From an uncultured Maribacter sp. (GTDB lineage: Bacteria > Bacteroidota > Bacteroidia > Flavobacteriales > Flavobacteriaceae), in NCBI RefSeq assembly GCF_947495965.1, contig NZ_CANMBB010000007.1:62001-126000 (forward strand): a stretch of DNA of 64,000 nt, read 5' to 3'. The notes under the pieces were generated by a model. The model did no database searches. It was not told where the DNA came from and worked only from the letters and a program-made list of their open reading frames with translations. Position 1 is the stretch's first letter. The number at the start of each line of letters is the position of its first letter. A program made the translations under genes and the position numbers. Shown in pieces: positions 10,280 through 20,800 of the stretch.

Positions 10280-11830
10280 TTATTGGTCTAAAGGAGAATT
10301 TGGTGGTAACGGCACTTCATTTTCACCACGCCAAGCTAAAAGTTCATCTAACATATTCTTTGTAACCTCTTCCTCTTGTCCTGCTAAATTACTAGCTTCC
10401 TTTGGATCCTTAACCAGATTATAAAGTTCTACTTTACCCGTTGCTAAAAACTGAATTAACTTGTAATCTCCTTTTCTAATTACAGAACAAGTACCGTGTT
10501 TCCATTGGCTAGCTATATGCCAAAATAAAGGCCTTGCGTTTAAGTCCGAAGTATCTTCTTGAAATAAAGGTGCAATAGAATTTCCGTCTAAAGTTCCTTC
10601 ATAATCATTAATTCCACTCACATCCAAATAGGTTGGAAAAAAATCTAAACAACTTACAGCGGTATTGGTTCTTCTGGCTCTTACTTTTCCAGGCCAGTTA
10701 ACCAACATTGGCACTCGGATTCCTCCTTCATAAATATATCCTTTAGAACCTCTTAATAAATCGTTTTTACTTTGTCCGCCGTTATACCCATTATCCGATG
10801 TTACAATTATCATGGTATTTTCCCTTAAATTGTTTGTATCTAAATAAGAAACAATACGCTTAATATTATCATCTACAGACTCTACCATAGAGGCGTAACC
10901 AGCATAATGTTCTCTTCTTTTTTCATTAGTAGCTATACCTTGTCCTGTTATAGAATCTACAGGTTTATTAAGATATTTCTCTAGTAATTTTGCACTACGA
11001 GCTCTAACAGGAGCGTGTACTGCGTAATAATTAAGGTTAATAAAAAAGGGTTCTTCTTTATGTATATCTATAAATTCAATTGCTTCATCGGTCAACCTAT
11101 CTGTTAACCAATTGTCTGTTGGTTTTTGCTCTATAAAAGGATTACTAAAAGGAGCCCAATAACCACCACTTACACTTTTATAACCACCAACCTCTAATGC
11201 AGGATCTCCTCTATAAGTTCCGGCCACATTTTTTATAAATCCACGACCTTCTGGATAATATTTTTGAACTTCTGGTGTTTTATGCACCGCTGCCCAATCA
11301 TAAGTTCCAGGATCTGGTTGTGTTAATTTTTGTTTTAAAGGAAATTCCATTTTTAATTCCTCTTTAGGGTATGGCCCTACAATATGCCATTTACCAATAT
11401 GTATGGCTTTATAACCGGCTTCGGCTAGTGGTTCTGCATAAATAGGGTGTTTTTTTTCTACTGTCCAACGAGAAAAAATATTTTCCTCTGCGCTTCCTTT
11501 TTCTAAAACAGGAACCGTATAAATTCCTGTTCTAAAAGATTGCTTTCCTGTAAAAATTGCAGTTCTAGAAGGCGAACAAGTTGGGTACATATAGGCATTA
11601 TTAAACACCAAACTTTCTTTAGCTAAAGAATCTAAAGCAGGAGTCTCAAAATAAGTAGAACCATTAAAACCAACATCTGCATATCCCAAATCATCTACCA
11701 AAATAAATATAATATTTGGTTTTTTTTCTTGCGCAACTTTCACTTGTTTTGAAGTTGTTTTACAAGAAGTTAGTATCACTGCTCCTATAATAAAATATAT
11801 AAATTGATTTTTGGAAATTAGATATTTCAT
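10280..11830 (-). CDS. S1-family sulfatase (lipoprotein)
   Basis: Formylglycine-dependent sulfatase of 516 residues. A lipoprotein leader ends at the lipobox cysteine in ILTSCKTT (C23). The metal-site start IIFILVDDLGYADVGFNGS and the maturation motif C85-S-P-S-R are intact, and SDNGYNGG, a GKWH motif and an RKGDYKLI tail motif follow. Cys-type sulfatases need oxidation of the cysteine to formylglycine by a maturase, which is not in this window. The substrate cannot be read from sequence; the operon context (GH110, two other sulfatases, an esterase) suggests sulfate on a galactan. It is the last gene of the run that starts at 17595, with 10 bp separating it from the preceding sulfatase. Confidence 0.93.
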   Translation of the reverse strand: MKYLISKNQFIYFIIGAVILTSCKTTSKQVKVAQEKKPNIIFILVDDLGYADVGFNGSTYFETPALDSLAKESLVFNNAYMYPTCSPSRTAIFTGKQSFRTGIYTVPVLEKGSAEENIFSRWTVEKKHPIYAEPLAEAGYKAIHIGKWHIVGPYPKEELKMEFPLKQKLTQPDPGTYDWAAVHKTPEVQKYYPEGRGFIKNVAGTYRGDPALEVGGYKSVSGGYWAPFSNPFIEQKPTDNWLTDRLTDEAIEFIDIHKEEPFFINLNYYAVHAPVRARSAKLLEKYLNKPVDSITGQGIATNEKRREHYAGYASMVESVDDNIKRIVSYLDTNNLRENTMIIVTSDNGYNGGQSKNDLLRGSKGYIYEGGIRVPMLVNWPGKVRARRTNTAVSCLDFFPTYLDVSGINDYEGTLDGNSIAPLFQEDTSDLNARPLFWHIASQWKHGTCSVIRKGDYKLIQFLATGKVELYNLVKDPKEASNLAGQEEEVTKNMLDELLAWRGENEVPLPPNSPLDQ

Positions 11831-11840
11831 ACACTAAATC

Positions 11841-13367
11841 TTATTTCTTTTTAAATTGGTTATACTCTGGATTAATTTTGGCATCACGGAATCTTGGCCT
11901 GTCTTTCCATAAATCATACGTTGCTTTTAATTGCGTTGCATCTTCTTTATATTGCCCTTTATCATCTGTTCTCTCTATCCAACTTTCTAATTCATTTCTG
12001 TATTCTAAAAGAATAGTAGCATATTCTGAATCTTCTGCCAAATTATGCATCTGGTGCGGGTCTTCTTTTAAATTATAAAGTTCTTCTTTTGGTCGTAAAC
12101 CAAACCAATGTTCTTCTTGGTAAGGAGTTAGCTTTCCTTCTACGTGTAACTTTTTAAAATCTTTTACAATTGGTTTATTATCTCTATATCCCGCTTGTAA
12201 CATTGGTCTTTCTGGAAAATAGTTACGTATGTATCTAAAATCTTTAGAGACTACTGTTCGTATTCTATCAATTGTATAATCGCATCTATCTCTAGCTCCT
12301 ACCATATATTTAGGAGCCTTATAGTTGTTTGCTAACAAATCTTGCCCATCTAAATATTTTGGTAATGGAACACCTCCCATAGCAAGGGTAGTTGCTGAAA
12401 CATCTAAAAGAGAAACCAAATTACTACTTACTGTACCTTCTTGTATTGCAGGATGGTTTCCTTTAATCATTAAAGGAACTAGCATTCCGCCTTCATAACA
12501 AAATTGTTTATGGCGTAAAGAAGAATTGCTTCCATGATCGGAGAAGAAAAATATAATAGTATTCTCTAACTCTCCATCTGCCTTAAGTTGTTTTAAAATC
12601 TTTTCTACAGTAACATCAGAACCCCTGTTGGCATTATAATGCTCTGTCCAAGCTTGTCTTTGCGATGGAATGTCTGGAAAATAAGGTGGTAGAGGTACAT
12701 CATTATCTGCCAACTTTTCACCATCACGAACATATTTAGCATCTTTTTTTCCTCCCATTATTTGTACTTGTCCAAACCATGGTTGGTCTTTATTTTTTCT
12801 AGAGCTCCAAACACCATTAGTAACGGACATATAATTAGCTGCTTTATTTCCCTGCCAACCATTCATTCCGGGTGTATAATTTTTTTCATTTCCTACTTCA
12901 TACAAAGCCTCGCGATTATAATGAAAATTATAATCGTCTTTACCAGAATTAAAAACAAAATACCCCGCATCTTTCATTAGTTCTGGAATAGTTTTTATAC
13001 CCTCAGGAAGGTGTATTCTAAGTTCTTCTGGTACAACAACCCCATCTGTGGTTCTACTAGACCTATGATTATGCGTGCCTGTGGTGGTCTGCATTACCCC
13101 CGTAATTAAGGCCGACCGACTTGCGGAACAAACTGGTGCTGTGGCGTAGGCTCTGGTGAATAAAATTCCATCCTTTGCCAATTTATCTATTATGGGTGTA
13201 TGCCCTGTATTAATAGAATCGCCGTAACATCCCATAAAAGGAGATAAATCTTCTGCAATTATCCAAAGAATATTAGGCTTTTTGGCTTTAATTTTTTCTT
13301 TTGTTTTACATCCTAAAAGCATAATAAGGAAAACTACTACGCATAAAAACGACATCTTTTTTTTCAT
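11841..13367 (-). CDS. S1-family sulfatase (lipoprotein)
   Basis: A 508-residue S1 sulfatase. The leader ends in MLLGCKTK (lipobox C20), predicting an inner- or outer-membrane lipoprotein. The catalytic start is PNILWIIAEDLSPFMGCYGD and the formylglycine motif is C80-S-A-S-R, with alanine in the position where proline is usual; this variant is known in active bacterial sulfatases. FFFSDHGSNSS and the C-terminal EELYNLKEDPHQMHNLAED motif support a complete enzyme. IAEDLSPFMGCYG resembles the heparan-N-sulfatase-like branch (S1_8 and relatives), but in a marine PUL the substrate is more likely a sulfated galactan. It is in one operon with the flanking genes, with gaps of 10 and 20 bp. Confidence 0.92.
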   Translation of the reverse strand: MKKKMSFLCVVVFLIMLLGCKTKEKIKAKKPNILWIIAEDLSPFMGCYGDSINTGHTPIIDKLAKDGILFTRAYATAPVCSASRSALITGVMQTTTGTHNHRSSRTTDGVVVPEELRIHLPEGIKTIPELMKDAGYFVFNSGKDDYNFHYNREALYEVGNEKNYTPGMNGWQGNKAANYMSVTNGVWSSRKNKDQPWFGQVQIMGGKKDAKYVRDGEKLADNDVPLPPYFPDIPSQRQAWTEHYNANRGSDVTVEKILKQLKADGELENTIIFFFSDHGSNSSLRHKQFCYEGGMLVPLMIKGNHPAIQEGTVSSNLVSLLDVSATTLAMGGVPLPKYLDGQDLLANNYKAPKYMVGARDRCDYTIDRIRTVVSKDFRYIRNYFPERPMLQAGYRDNKPIVKDFKKLHVEGKLTPYQEEHWFGLRPKEELYNLKEDPHQMHNLAEDSEYATILLEYRNELESWIERTDDKGQYKEDATQLKATYDLWKDRPRFRDAKINPEYNQFKKK

Positions 13368-13387
13368 TCTATTTACTCTTTATTCTC

Positions 13388-14284
13388 TTATTTTTGTAAT
13401 TCTATCAGTTTTTTAGCAAAAGCAGTTCCTAATCGTAATTGGCCAATAGTATTATAATGCACATTGTCTGTATGTTTTGGATAATCTGAATACGGAGCGT
13501 TCTCTTTTGTTTTTATTACTAAAACTTGCTTATCTGTAGTTTCAACTTCTAAAAAAGCTTCTCTAATTAAACTTGCTCCTCCGGGTTTACCATAATGAGA
13601 ATTTATCTGACCAGCCACAAAAGGCATTTTTTTAGTTTCAAAAACACTTCTATACTTATGAATTAATTTTTTTAAATTTTCAGCATAACTATTTACAGCA
13701 ACTTCTAGAATAGCATCGTTTTCTCCTTGCATCCAAGCCATTCCAAAAAACTGGTAGTTTTTATTTTTTTTGGTAAGTATCTCTAAATTTTCTTTTGTGC
13801 TTTTTATATGTACCTCACTTAAGTTCCAGCTTTGTTTTTTTTCTCCTTTTTCAATTAATTTAGAATTTTCTAGACTCCAATCTGGGTTCCATGCTCCATA
13901 TAGAGCAGTACCTCCTTTAGCTTCTTTTATTAATAAAAATTCTTGATTAGGGTAAGCCTCTGCTAAGGTTAGCCCAATAAATAATTCTGGTCCAAACCTC
14001 TTTTTAAAATTATACTTTTCGCTAGGTTTATTATTATAATAACTTAATGGTTTTTGCAATGTATTAGATTGGCTAATCTTAACTCTATGTGCTACTTTGG
14101 ATATTCTTTCTTTTACATCTTCACTTAGCTCCTCATAATTTCCTGCACCTGCCATATTAGATTGGCCTGCTAACAATACTACTTGCACGTCTGCTTTTGT
14201 ATTAGGCACTTGTGCTTTTTTAACCTTACAACTTTGTAATATTAAAAATCCGAGTACTACTATAAAAGTAACTTTATTTATCAT
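13388..14284 (-). CDS. SGNH / sialate O-acetylesterase-like lipoprotein
   Basis: A 298-residue lipoprotein (lipobox in LILQSCKVKK, C19) of the SASA/DUF303 carbohydrate-esterase group. Block I is VVLLAGQSNMAG with the putative nucleophile S42. KGGTALYGAWN, GMAWMQGEND and, near the C-terminus, HTDNVHYNTIGQ supply the other SGNH blocks, including the Asp-x-x-His pair. Such enzymes remove O-acetyl or similar ester groups from sugars. Placement between a sulfatase and the GH110 gene, 2 bp from the latter's stop, argues for deacylating the same galactan side before hydrolysis. The ester removed cannot be told from the sequence. Confidence 0.85.
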   Translation of the reverse strand: MINKVTFIVVLGFLILQSCKVKKAQVPNTKADVQVVLLAGQSNMAGAGNYEELSEDVKERISKVAHRVKISQSNTLQKPLSYYNNKPSEKYNFKKRFGPELFIGLTLAEAYPNQEFLLIKEAKGGTALYGAWNPDWSLENSKLIEKGEKKQSWNLSEVHIKSTKENLEILTKKNKNYQFFGMAWMQGENDAILEVAVNSYAENLKKLIHKYRSVFETKKMPFVAGQINSHYGKPGGASLIREAFLEVETTDKQVLVIKTKENAPYSDYPKHTDNVHYNTIGQLRLGTAFAKKLIELQK

Positions 14285-14286
14285 TA

Positions 14287-16101
14287 TTAAAATTTTTGAT
14301 TAAACCCTTTATTTCTTTTTACTTTTAATGTTTCTGCAGAAACTTCATCTACTTTAATAGCATTTTCATTAGTACCTTCATAAGTATTTTTACTTATCTC
14401 TATATTTTTACAGTTAATTAAATCGAACATATAAGCGTTAGGGTACTGCGGTTTTTCTGTGTTTGTTTGTTTAATTGTGTTTCCTCTAACAATTAAACCA
14501 TCTAACCTATCTGCCCAGATAATTCTATTATCAAAAGTTTCAATACTATTATTTTCAAAAACAATGTTTCTATCATAAGGAATAGTAACATCAAAAGTTT
14601 TAGCCAATCTTGGAGACACTTTTAATATAGCATGCTCCATTCCTCCGTAAGCGCAATGCTTAAATCTATTGTTTCGGATTATTACATCTTCTACATTACC
14701 AGACTCGAACCAATAAAATGTTTCGCCTCGTAACATGATTGAAGACATCATAGAAGACAAATCGTTATCCTCAATTATGATTTTCTTTGGAGTTTTTATG
14801 ATTATATTTCTTGCCCTATGGTCCCTAATAATATTGCTACGCATAGTAAAATTAGGGTTCCATGTTTTGTTTTCTAAAATATCATCCTTCTTTAGGTCCT
14901 TTGGGATTTCATGTACAAAAGTTAAATCTGAGTAATAATCGTTAATTACCTTAACCTTCTCTACTACATTTGTTTCTTTTCTCCTTGGGTCCGGATTTTT
15001 TATAAACCAAATTTCATCCTTTACACCAGCGAACTCAAAACCCATTTGCTGGTCATGCCCTAATTTTACACGTACCGTTTTAGAGTCTATAATTTTATCT
15101 ACCAATACATAGGTGCCATGTACATTAGTACCATCATCATACATTCCTTCAAAACGACATTTTTCTATTAAAATATCTCCTTTACAATTTGCAAAATGGG
15201 TAGCATCTGCAATAATAGAAATAACCCTGTCGGACCCTTCTCTAATATATATTCCGCTATTTAGAATCTTAATATTTTCTGACCTTTCACATAAAAAACC
15301 CATCCCTAAAGCATGATGAATTATAACGTTATCAAAAATTATATCTTTAGAATTACGCACTAAAAAAGCAGGAGCATAACGATTATTCTTTTTGTCTCCT
15401 TTAGATTGTAAAACAGAACCTACTCTTGGAAAATGTTTTAAATTTTTATCGTAAAAACGAAGATTACCATTAGAAAGTTTTTCTACATAATTTGGCTTTA
15501 ATGATGCGTCCCAAGCACCATAATCTACTGCTTTTGTTTCTTTATTATGTGATAAAGAACTTCCTAAAGAAGTAAAATTAAAATGATTAATTCCAGGAAA
15601 GAGAATCTCTCCGTTAGATAATTTCCATGAAAAACCTTTAGTATAAGGCTTTAAATCATACCATCCTTCTTTCTTATTTGTTGCAATAACATCTCCTTGA
15701 AAACTAAAAGGAATATCCCAATCCAAGGTTAGGTTATGAATGTTTATGTTATTACAACCTTCAAAAACAAAAGGAGCAGTTTGCCCTCTAAAAATAAACT
15801 CAGAACCATTACCTTCTATTTCTACCGAATTAAAATCTTTTAAAGAAAAAATTATTTTTTTAAATCCGTTTCCATGATTGGTAACATATAAATACCTCCC
15901 AATGGCATAGTCCGTTAGAAAGGTATATTTTCCTTTTTCAAAAACTATTTTTACATCTTTTTCTTTAGCATTTTTTATTGCTTTGCGCACAACCATTGTC
16001 ATATCTCCTTCGGCATGTTTAATCTCAATAATTTCAGTTGCAAAAACACTAATTGAACTACTAAGAATAAGAAATAAGGTTGCTATCGTTTTCATTTTCA
16101 T
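14287..16101 (-). CDS. GH110-like alpha-1,3-galactosidase
   Basis: A 604-residue exported right-handed parallel beta-helix protein. The signal peptide ends around SSISVFATE, and repeated strand motifs run throughout (NINIHNLTLDWD, NIKILNSGIYI, DILIEKCRFEG, NIVFENNSIETFD). The core motif DATHFANCKG followed by MYDDGTNVHGTYV (acidic pair D322-D323) is the hallmark I associate with family GH110, and the roughly 600-residue length fits. GH110 enzymes are inverting exo-alpha-1,3-galactosidases; marine members have been linked to carrageenan-type galactans. It lies between an S1 sulfatase (21 bp) and an esterase (2 bp), so it probably acts after desulfation. A generic polygalacturonase-like helix is the alternative, but the GH110 motif makes that less likely. 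Confidence 0.85.
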   Translation of the reverse strand: MKMKTIATLFLILSSSISVFATEIIEIKHAEGDMTMVVRKAIKNAKEKDVKIVFEKGKYTFLTDYAIGRYLYVTNHGNGFKKIIFSLKDFNSVEIEGNGSEFIFRGQTAPFVFEGCNNINIHNLTLDWDIPFSFQGDVIATNKKEGWYDLKPYTKGFSWKLSNGEILFPGINHFNFTSLGSSLSHNKETKAVDYGAWDASLKPNYVEKLSNGNLRFYDKNLKHFPRVGSVLQSKGDKKNNRYAPAFLVRNSKDIIFDNVIIHHALGMGFLCERSENIKILNSGIYIREGSDRVISIIADATHFANCKGDILIEKCRFEGMYDDGTNVHGTYVLVDKIIDSKTVRVKLGHDQQMGFEFAGVKDEIWFIKNPDPRRKETNVVEKVKVINDYYSDLTFVHEIPKDLKKDDILENKTWNPNFTMRSNIIRDHRARNIIIKTPKKIIIEDNDLSSMMSSIMLRGETFYWFESGNVEDVIIRNNRFKHCAYGGMEHAILKVSPRLAKTFDVTIPYDRNIVFENNSIETFDNRIIWADRLDGLIVRGNTIKQTNTEKPQYPNAYMFDLINCKNIEISKNTYEGTNENAIKVDEVSAETLKVKRNKGFNQKF

Positions 16102-16122
16102 ACTTTGTTATCTATTATTATA

Positions 16123-17595
16123 TTAAAGGTTTACCCCAGTTCCCTGAATAGAAGAATCATGATTCCACATTATCATCCATGGGTCTTTTGTTTTTGTTTG
16201 AAAACCTTTGAGTTTGGTTTTTAGAGATTCTAATTTTTCTTCAAAATCCTTATTTCCGACTAAATTGTTTCTTTCTTCTGGGTCTTTAGATAAATCATAC
16301 AACTCAAACTCTGGTCTAAATAAATAATCCTGTACTTTTCTTGGTCCAAAATATTCTATCTTATTTCTGTAAATTCCTTGCCATGTAGAAGATGCCCACA
16401 AGTCTGACGCAAAAGGATATTCTAACCTCCAAGCAATATTCCATATTAACTTATAATCGCCACTACGAACAACACGCATTGGGTAATACATTGTAATTTC
16501 ATGAAATGTATGAGACGCATAAATCTCATTCCAACCTTCTGGGTTTGTTTTGTTTATAATTGCATTAAAAGATTTTCCATGAAATTGTTCTTTTTCAAAA
16601 CTTATATTTGCCATATCTAAAATAGTTGGAGTTAAATCTACCCAAGAGATCATTGCTTCGTTACTTATTCCTTTTGCAGTATTGGTTGGATTTTTTATAA
16701 TACAAGGCAATTTTATACCTGGTTCACTAACTGTAGTTTTTGCTCCAGGAAAAGCCATACCGTTATCCGATATATATATTACTATTGTATTTTTATCTTT
16801 ACCAGTATCTTTTAGCATCTTCATTAACTTACCAAAACCTTGATCTATTCTAGATACACTTTGGTAGTATTGAGCAATCTCTTCTCTACTCTCTTTTGTG
16901 TCTGGCAAAAAACTAGGAACTAAAACATCTTTAGGATTGTACTCTATAGTTTCTACCCCAACATACCCTTCTTTTTTATTGCCAAAACTATTTGGAGTAT
17001 ACCATTGCTCTGGCTCAAAAGGATGTCCTCTATGTGGGTCATCTGTACAGAAATACAAGAAAAATGGTTTTTCTGATGCTAAAACATCTTTACATTTATT
17101 TGCCATCTCTACAGTATTTCTAGGATCCGCTTCCAAAACTGTATTAAAGTGGTACACTTTTTCTGGAGCAACATGGTATTTTCCTATTCTAGCGGTTTCA
17201 TAACCCGCCTTTTCCATTATTACTGGCAAAGAAGTCTCCGTGTCATAAGTACTAAAATGATGATAATCATGCACATGTCCATAAGAACCTGTTGCATGAC
17301 CAAATTTACCTGAAAGAATAACAGATCTACTTGCAGCACAGCTAGCGCTAGTACAATAGGCATTATTAAAAAGTGTTCCTTCTGTAGCTAACTTATCTAG
17401 ATTAGGAGTTTTTATTACAGTGTTCCCATAACAACCAAGAGCATCTGTTCCGTGGTCATCTGCAACAAATAAAATTACATTTGGTTTTAATGCTGTGTTT
17501 TCTTCAATTTTATTTGGCTTCGATGTATTTTCACAACTATAAAAAACTAGTATTAAAAGTGAAAAAATAAGGTGGTTTAAATTAAATATTTTCAT
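16123..17595 (-). CDS. S1-family sulfatase (lipoprotein), first gene of operon
   Basis: A 490-residue S1 sulfatase. The lipoprotein leader ends in LVFYSCENT (C21). The active site shows NVILFVADDHGTDALGCYGN and the maturation motif C86-A-A-S-R, in which both the second and third positions are alanine, a less common variant. YISDNGMAFPGAKTT and the tail motif PEFELYDLSKDPEERNNL indicate a complete protein. It resembles the sulfamidase-like S1_8 branch by its VADDHG start. It opens an operon of five genes running to 10280 (gaps 21, 2, 20 and 10 bp), with 209 bp of upstream sequence holding an inverted repeat. The sulfated sugar it acts on is not known. Confidence 0.92.
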   Translation of the reverse strand: MKIFNLNHLIFSLLILVFYSCENTSKPNKIEENTALKPNVILFVADDHGTDALGCYGNTVIKTPNLDKLATEGTLFNNAYCTSASCAASRSVILSGKFGHATGSYGHVHDYHHFSTYDTETSLPVIMEKAGYETARIGKYHVAPEKVYHFNTVLEADPRNTVEMANKCKDVLASEKPFFLYFCTDDPHRGHPFEPEQWYTPNSFGNKKEGYVGVETIEYNPKDVLVPSFLPDTKESREEIAQYYQSVSRIDQGFGKLMKMLKDTGKDKNTIVIYISDNGMAFPGAKTTVSEPGIKLPCIIKNPTNTAKGISNEAMISWVDLTPTILDMANISFEKEQFHGKSFNAIINKTNPEGWNEIYASHTFHEITMYYPMRVVRSGDYKLIWNIAWRLEYPFASDLWASSTWQGIYRNKIEYFGPRKVQDYLFRPEFELYDLSKDPEERNNLVGNKDFEEKLESLKTKLKGFQTKTKDPWMIMWNHDSSIQGTGVNL

Positions 17596-17663
17596 TTAGT
17601 GTAGTTTGATATTTTATACCACCATAAAATACCAAATTTTTAATGTAAAAAGCGTGTTTAACA

Positions 17664-17688
17664 GTACAGTTTATGTATCTAACCGTAC
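17664..17688. promoter_or_regulatory. inverted repeat upstream of sulfatase/GH110 operon
   Basis: Near-perfect inverted repeat GTACAGTT-N9-AACCGTAC (7 of 8 positions pair) in the 209-bp gap between HTCS2 and the sulfatase at 17595, starting 69 bp upstream of that start. The 17-bp centre spacing suits a dimeric regulator, which could be one of the two HTCS proteins that flank the operon. No other gene shows the same site, so its role is inferred only. The rest of the gap is AT-rich with no ORF or clear terminator. Confidence 0.4.
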
Positions 17689-17804
17689 ATATATAGCATA
17701 TATATAGTTTAAAATACGTTCTTTTACAAAATAACTCTTCTATAAATAAAATAGACTAAGAATTTACGAGCTCCTTTTATAAAGCAATAGAGTATATCTT
17801 ATTT

Positions 17805-20800
17805 TTAATTAATAGCAATAGAACTGGAATATTTCCCTGGAGAAACCCCGTATTTTTCCTTAAAAAGTTTACTAAAATGTGTTCTACTCTTAAAGCCCGT
17901 CATTACATAAACTTCATTAATCGAAACATTTTTATTCAATATTAATTCCCCAGCTTTTTTAAGTCTGTAGGCTTTTAATAATTCAAAAGGAGTTTGGTTT
18001 GTTAAAGATTTTACTTTCTGGAAAAAATGAGTTCTATTAAGATAAAGCTCTTTAGCAAAAGTATTAATATCTAAATTTTGATTATCTAAATTTTCTGCCA
18101 TTAAGTTATATAGTTTTTCTAAAAAAGCATTGTCATTTCTATTATTCTTATTATTCTCTTTATTTAAGGGAATTCCTATTTGGTAACGCTCTCTTAATTG
18201 CTTTCTATTTTCTAATAACATTGCAATTTGTGTTATTAAAAATGGCACACTAAAAGGTTTTGTAATATAAGCATCTGCACCATCTCTTAATCCTTGTATA
18301 TGACCTTCTATTTTTGTAAATGCTGTTAAAAGAATTACCGGAATATGACTGGTTTTCATATCCGACTTTATCTTATTACAAAGTTGCAATCCATTCATTT
18401 CTGGCATATGTACATCACTAAGAATAATATCTGGCCACTCATCTTCCATTGCATTTAAACATTCTTTTCCATTATTAAATGGTTTTACTTTAAAATAAGG
18501 AGTTAAAACATCGGTTACAAAAACACGCATATCTAAATTATCTTCTACAAAATAAACCACAACAGAAGAGTAATCTTCTTTTAAAATAACCTTTTCATGA
18601 GAATTGGTTTTTACTAGTTGATTATTAAATTCAAATTTTTTTTCTTCGGATAAAATTATTTCTACTTTTTCCTTTTGTTCTAATCCACCATCTTGTTTAA
18701 CTACTGGAAGAACCAATTTCATGTCTGTTCCTTTATCTATTTCACTTTCTACAGATATATAACCATAATGCATTTCTACCAATCTCTTTGTAAAAGCTAA
18801 ACCAATTCCAGATCCACCGAGGTTTATATTTTTTTGCCTTTTTGTTTGATAAAATCTTTCAAACACGTGTCCTAAATCTTCTTTATCAATACCTCTCCCG
18901 GTATCTTTTACACTTAGTATTAAATCTTTATCATCACTTTTAAAATCTATGGTTATAGAATCGTTTGGTTCTGTATATTTAAATGCGTTACTAAGTAGGT
19001 TATTTAAAACCTTTTCTAATTTGTTTTTATCTGCAGAAATAAATATTTCATTGCCCGGACTAATGATTGTGAACTTCTTTTTATCACTATCTGCCATGAA
19101 CTTAAAATCTCCTGCTAATTTTTCTATAAACTCATTAAAATTAAATCTAGAATAATTCATTTTTAAAAGATTAGCTTCAGATTTTTGAAAATCATGAACT
19201 TGAGTTACCAACTGTCTAATCTTTCTAGATTGCCTTAAAACTAGCTGAAGTTTATCACTAACATCTTTATTCCCTTTATACCTTTCTAATAAAATATTTA
19301 CAGGACTAGCTATTAATGTTAATGGTGTTTTTAATTCATGAGAAATATTAGAAAAAAAACGAAGTTTTGCTTTATTAATTTCTTTTACATTCTCTATTTC
19401 TAAGTGCTCAATTTCAACTTTATGATTTAGAGATTGTATTTTTAATAGAGTTAATACTACTATATATGAAACTAAAAGTATCCCTAGTAGATATAGTAAA
19501 TACGCCCATAATGTTTTCCAAAATGGTGGCGCAATATTTATTTTAATATTCTTAGGAGTTGTCCAGTCATTTAAAGAATTAGATGCCATTACACTAAGCT
19601 CATACTCTCCTGGCTGAAGGCCATTAAAATATAACGATTTTTGATCCGATGTTGTTTCTATCCACTCCTTATTTGTAGGTAGTAATTTATATTTTAAGTG
19701 ATGATTTTTAGGGTTTAAAAAATGTAGACTTGCTAATTCTATAGAAAAAACATTTTCATCATGATTTAAATTTATTTCCTCTTGTTCATTTAATCTTTTA
19801 TTTAATAAAATCCTACCATTTATAGTATCTCCTGGAATTATTTTTTTATTAAAAACTTTTAAAGATTCTAATTGTAAAATTGGTAAGCTTTCTTTCTTAG
19901 GAAGCTCATCTTTATTAAAGTAACAAAAACCGTTTACTCCTGAAAAGAATAGAGAATTACTATTTACACTTGATGCTACATACCAAAAATCTTCAAAAGG
20001 TAAACCATCAGACATGCTAAAATTTCTAACCACACGATTAGTTACATCTAATTTATTGAGCCCTTTATTTGTTGCTATCCATAAGTTTTCATTATCTGCA
20101 ACTAGTGCTTTTACCACATTATTAGACAAGCCATCTTTTTCTGTAAAAGGAATAAATTTTATATCCGTTGTTTCATTCTCTAACCTACATATGCCACCAC
20201 CTTCTGTTCCCAACCATAATTCCTTATTTGGCAATCTTAAAATAGAAGTAACAAAATTACTAGAGATAGAATTTTCATCTCCTTTTACATTAATATACTG
20301 TTTTACATCTGCATTTTTAAGGGTTTTATCATTTTTAAAATGAACTCTATAAAGACCATCTGCATCTGTGCCAATCCACAAAAAATTTTCTACCGTATCT
20401 ATAAATAATGTTCTAAAGAGAGAGGGTTTATTTTTAGTAAAAAAAGGATTCTCAAAAAGGGACTCAATTTTTAAGATATCTCTATTACTATCCAGATGTA
20501 TTTTATAAATATTCTCTGTGTTTACAATCCAAATATTACCTTCTTCATCCTCTTTAATTAACCTTATGTTTCCAGATGTATTACTATCAATAAGACTACT
20601 TTTTAACTTAACTAGTTTACCATTTTCAACTCTAAATAAACCAGTGCCAGCAATTTTAATCCATATATTTTTTTTAGAATCTACATAAGCATGTGAAGTT
20701 TTTAATAAATAATTTTTAGGAATATAAAAAGGAGTTGGTTCAAATTCTTGTTTTTCTAAATTAAAGAGAACTATACCTCCCCTATTAGCAGTTAACAATA

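Noticed and set aside
20014-20343. Open frames on the + strand opposite real genes (for example 20014-20343, 16898-17203, 50759-51139, 9391-9684).
   Set aside because: They lie wholly inside well-supported minus-strand genes, have no recognisable domains and no promoter, and arise from codon bias of the opposite strand.
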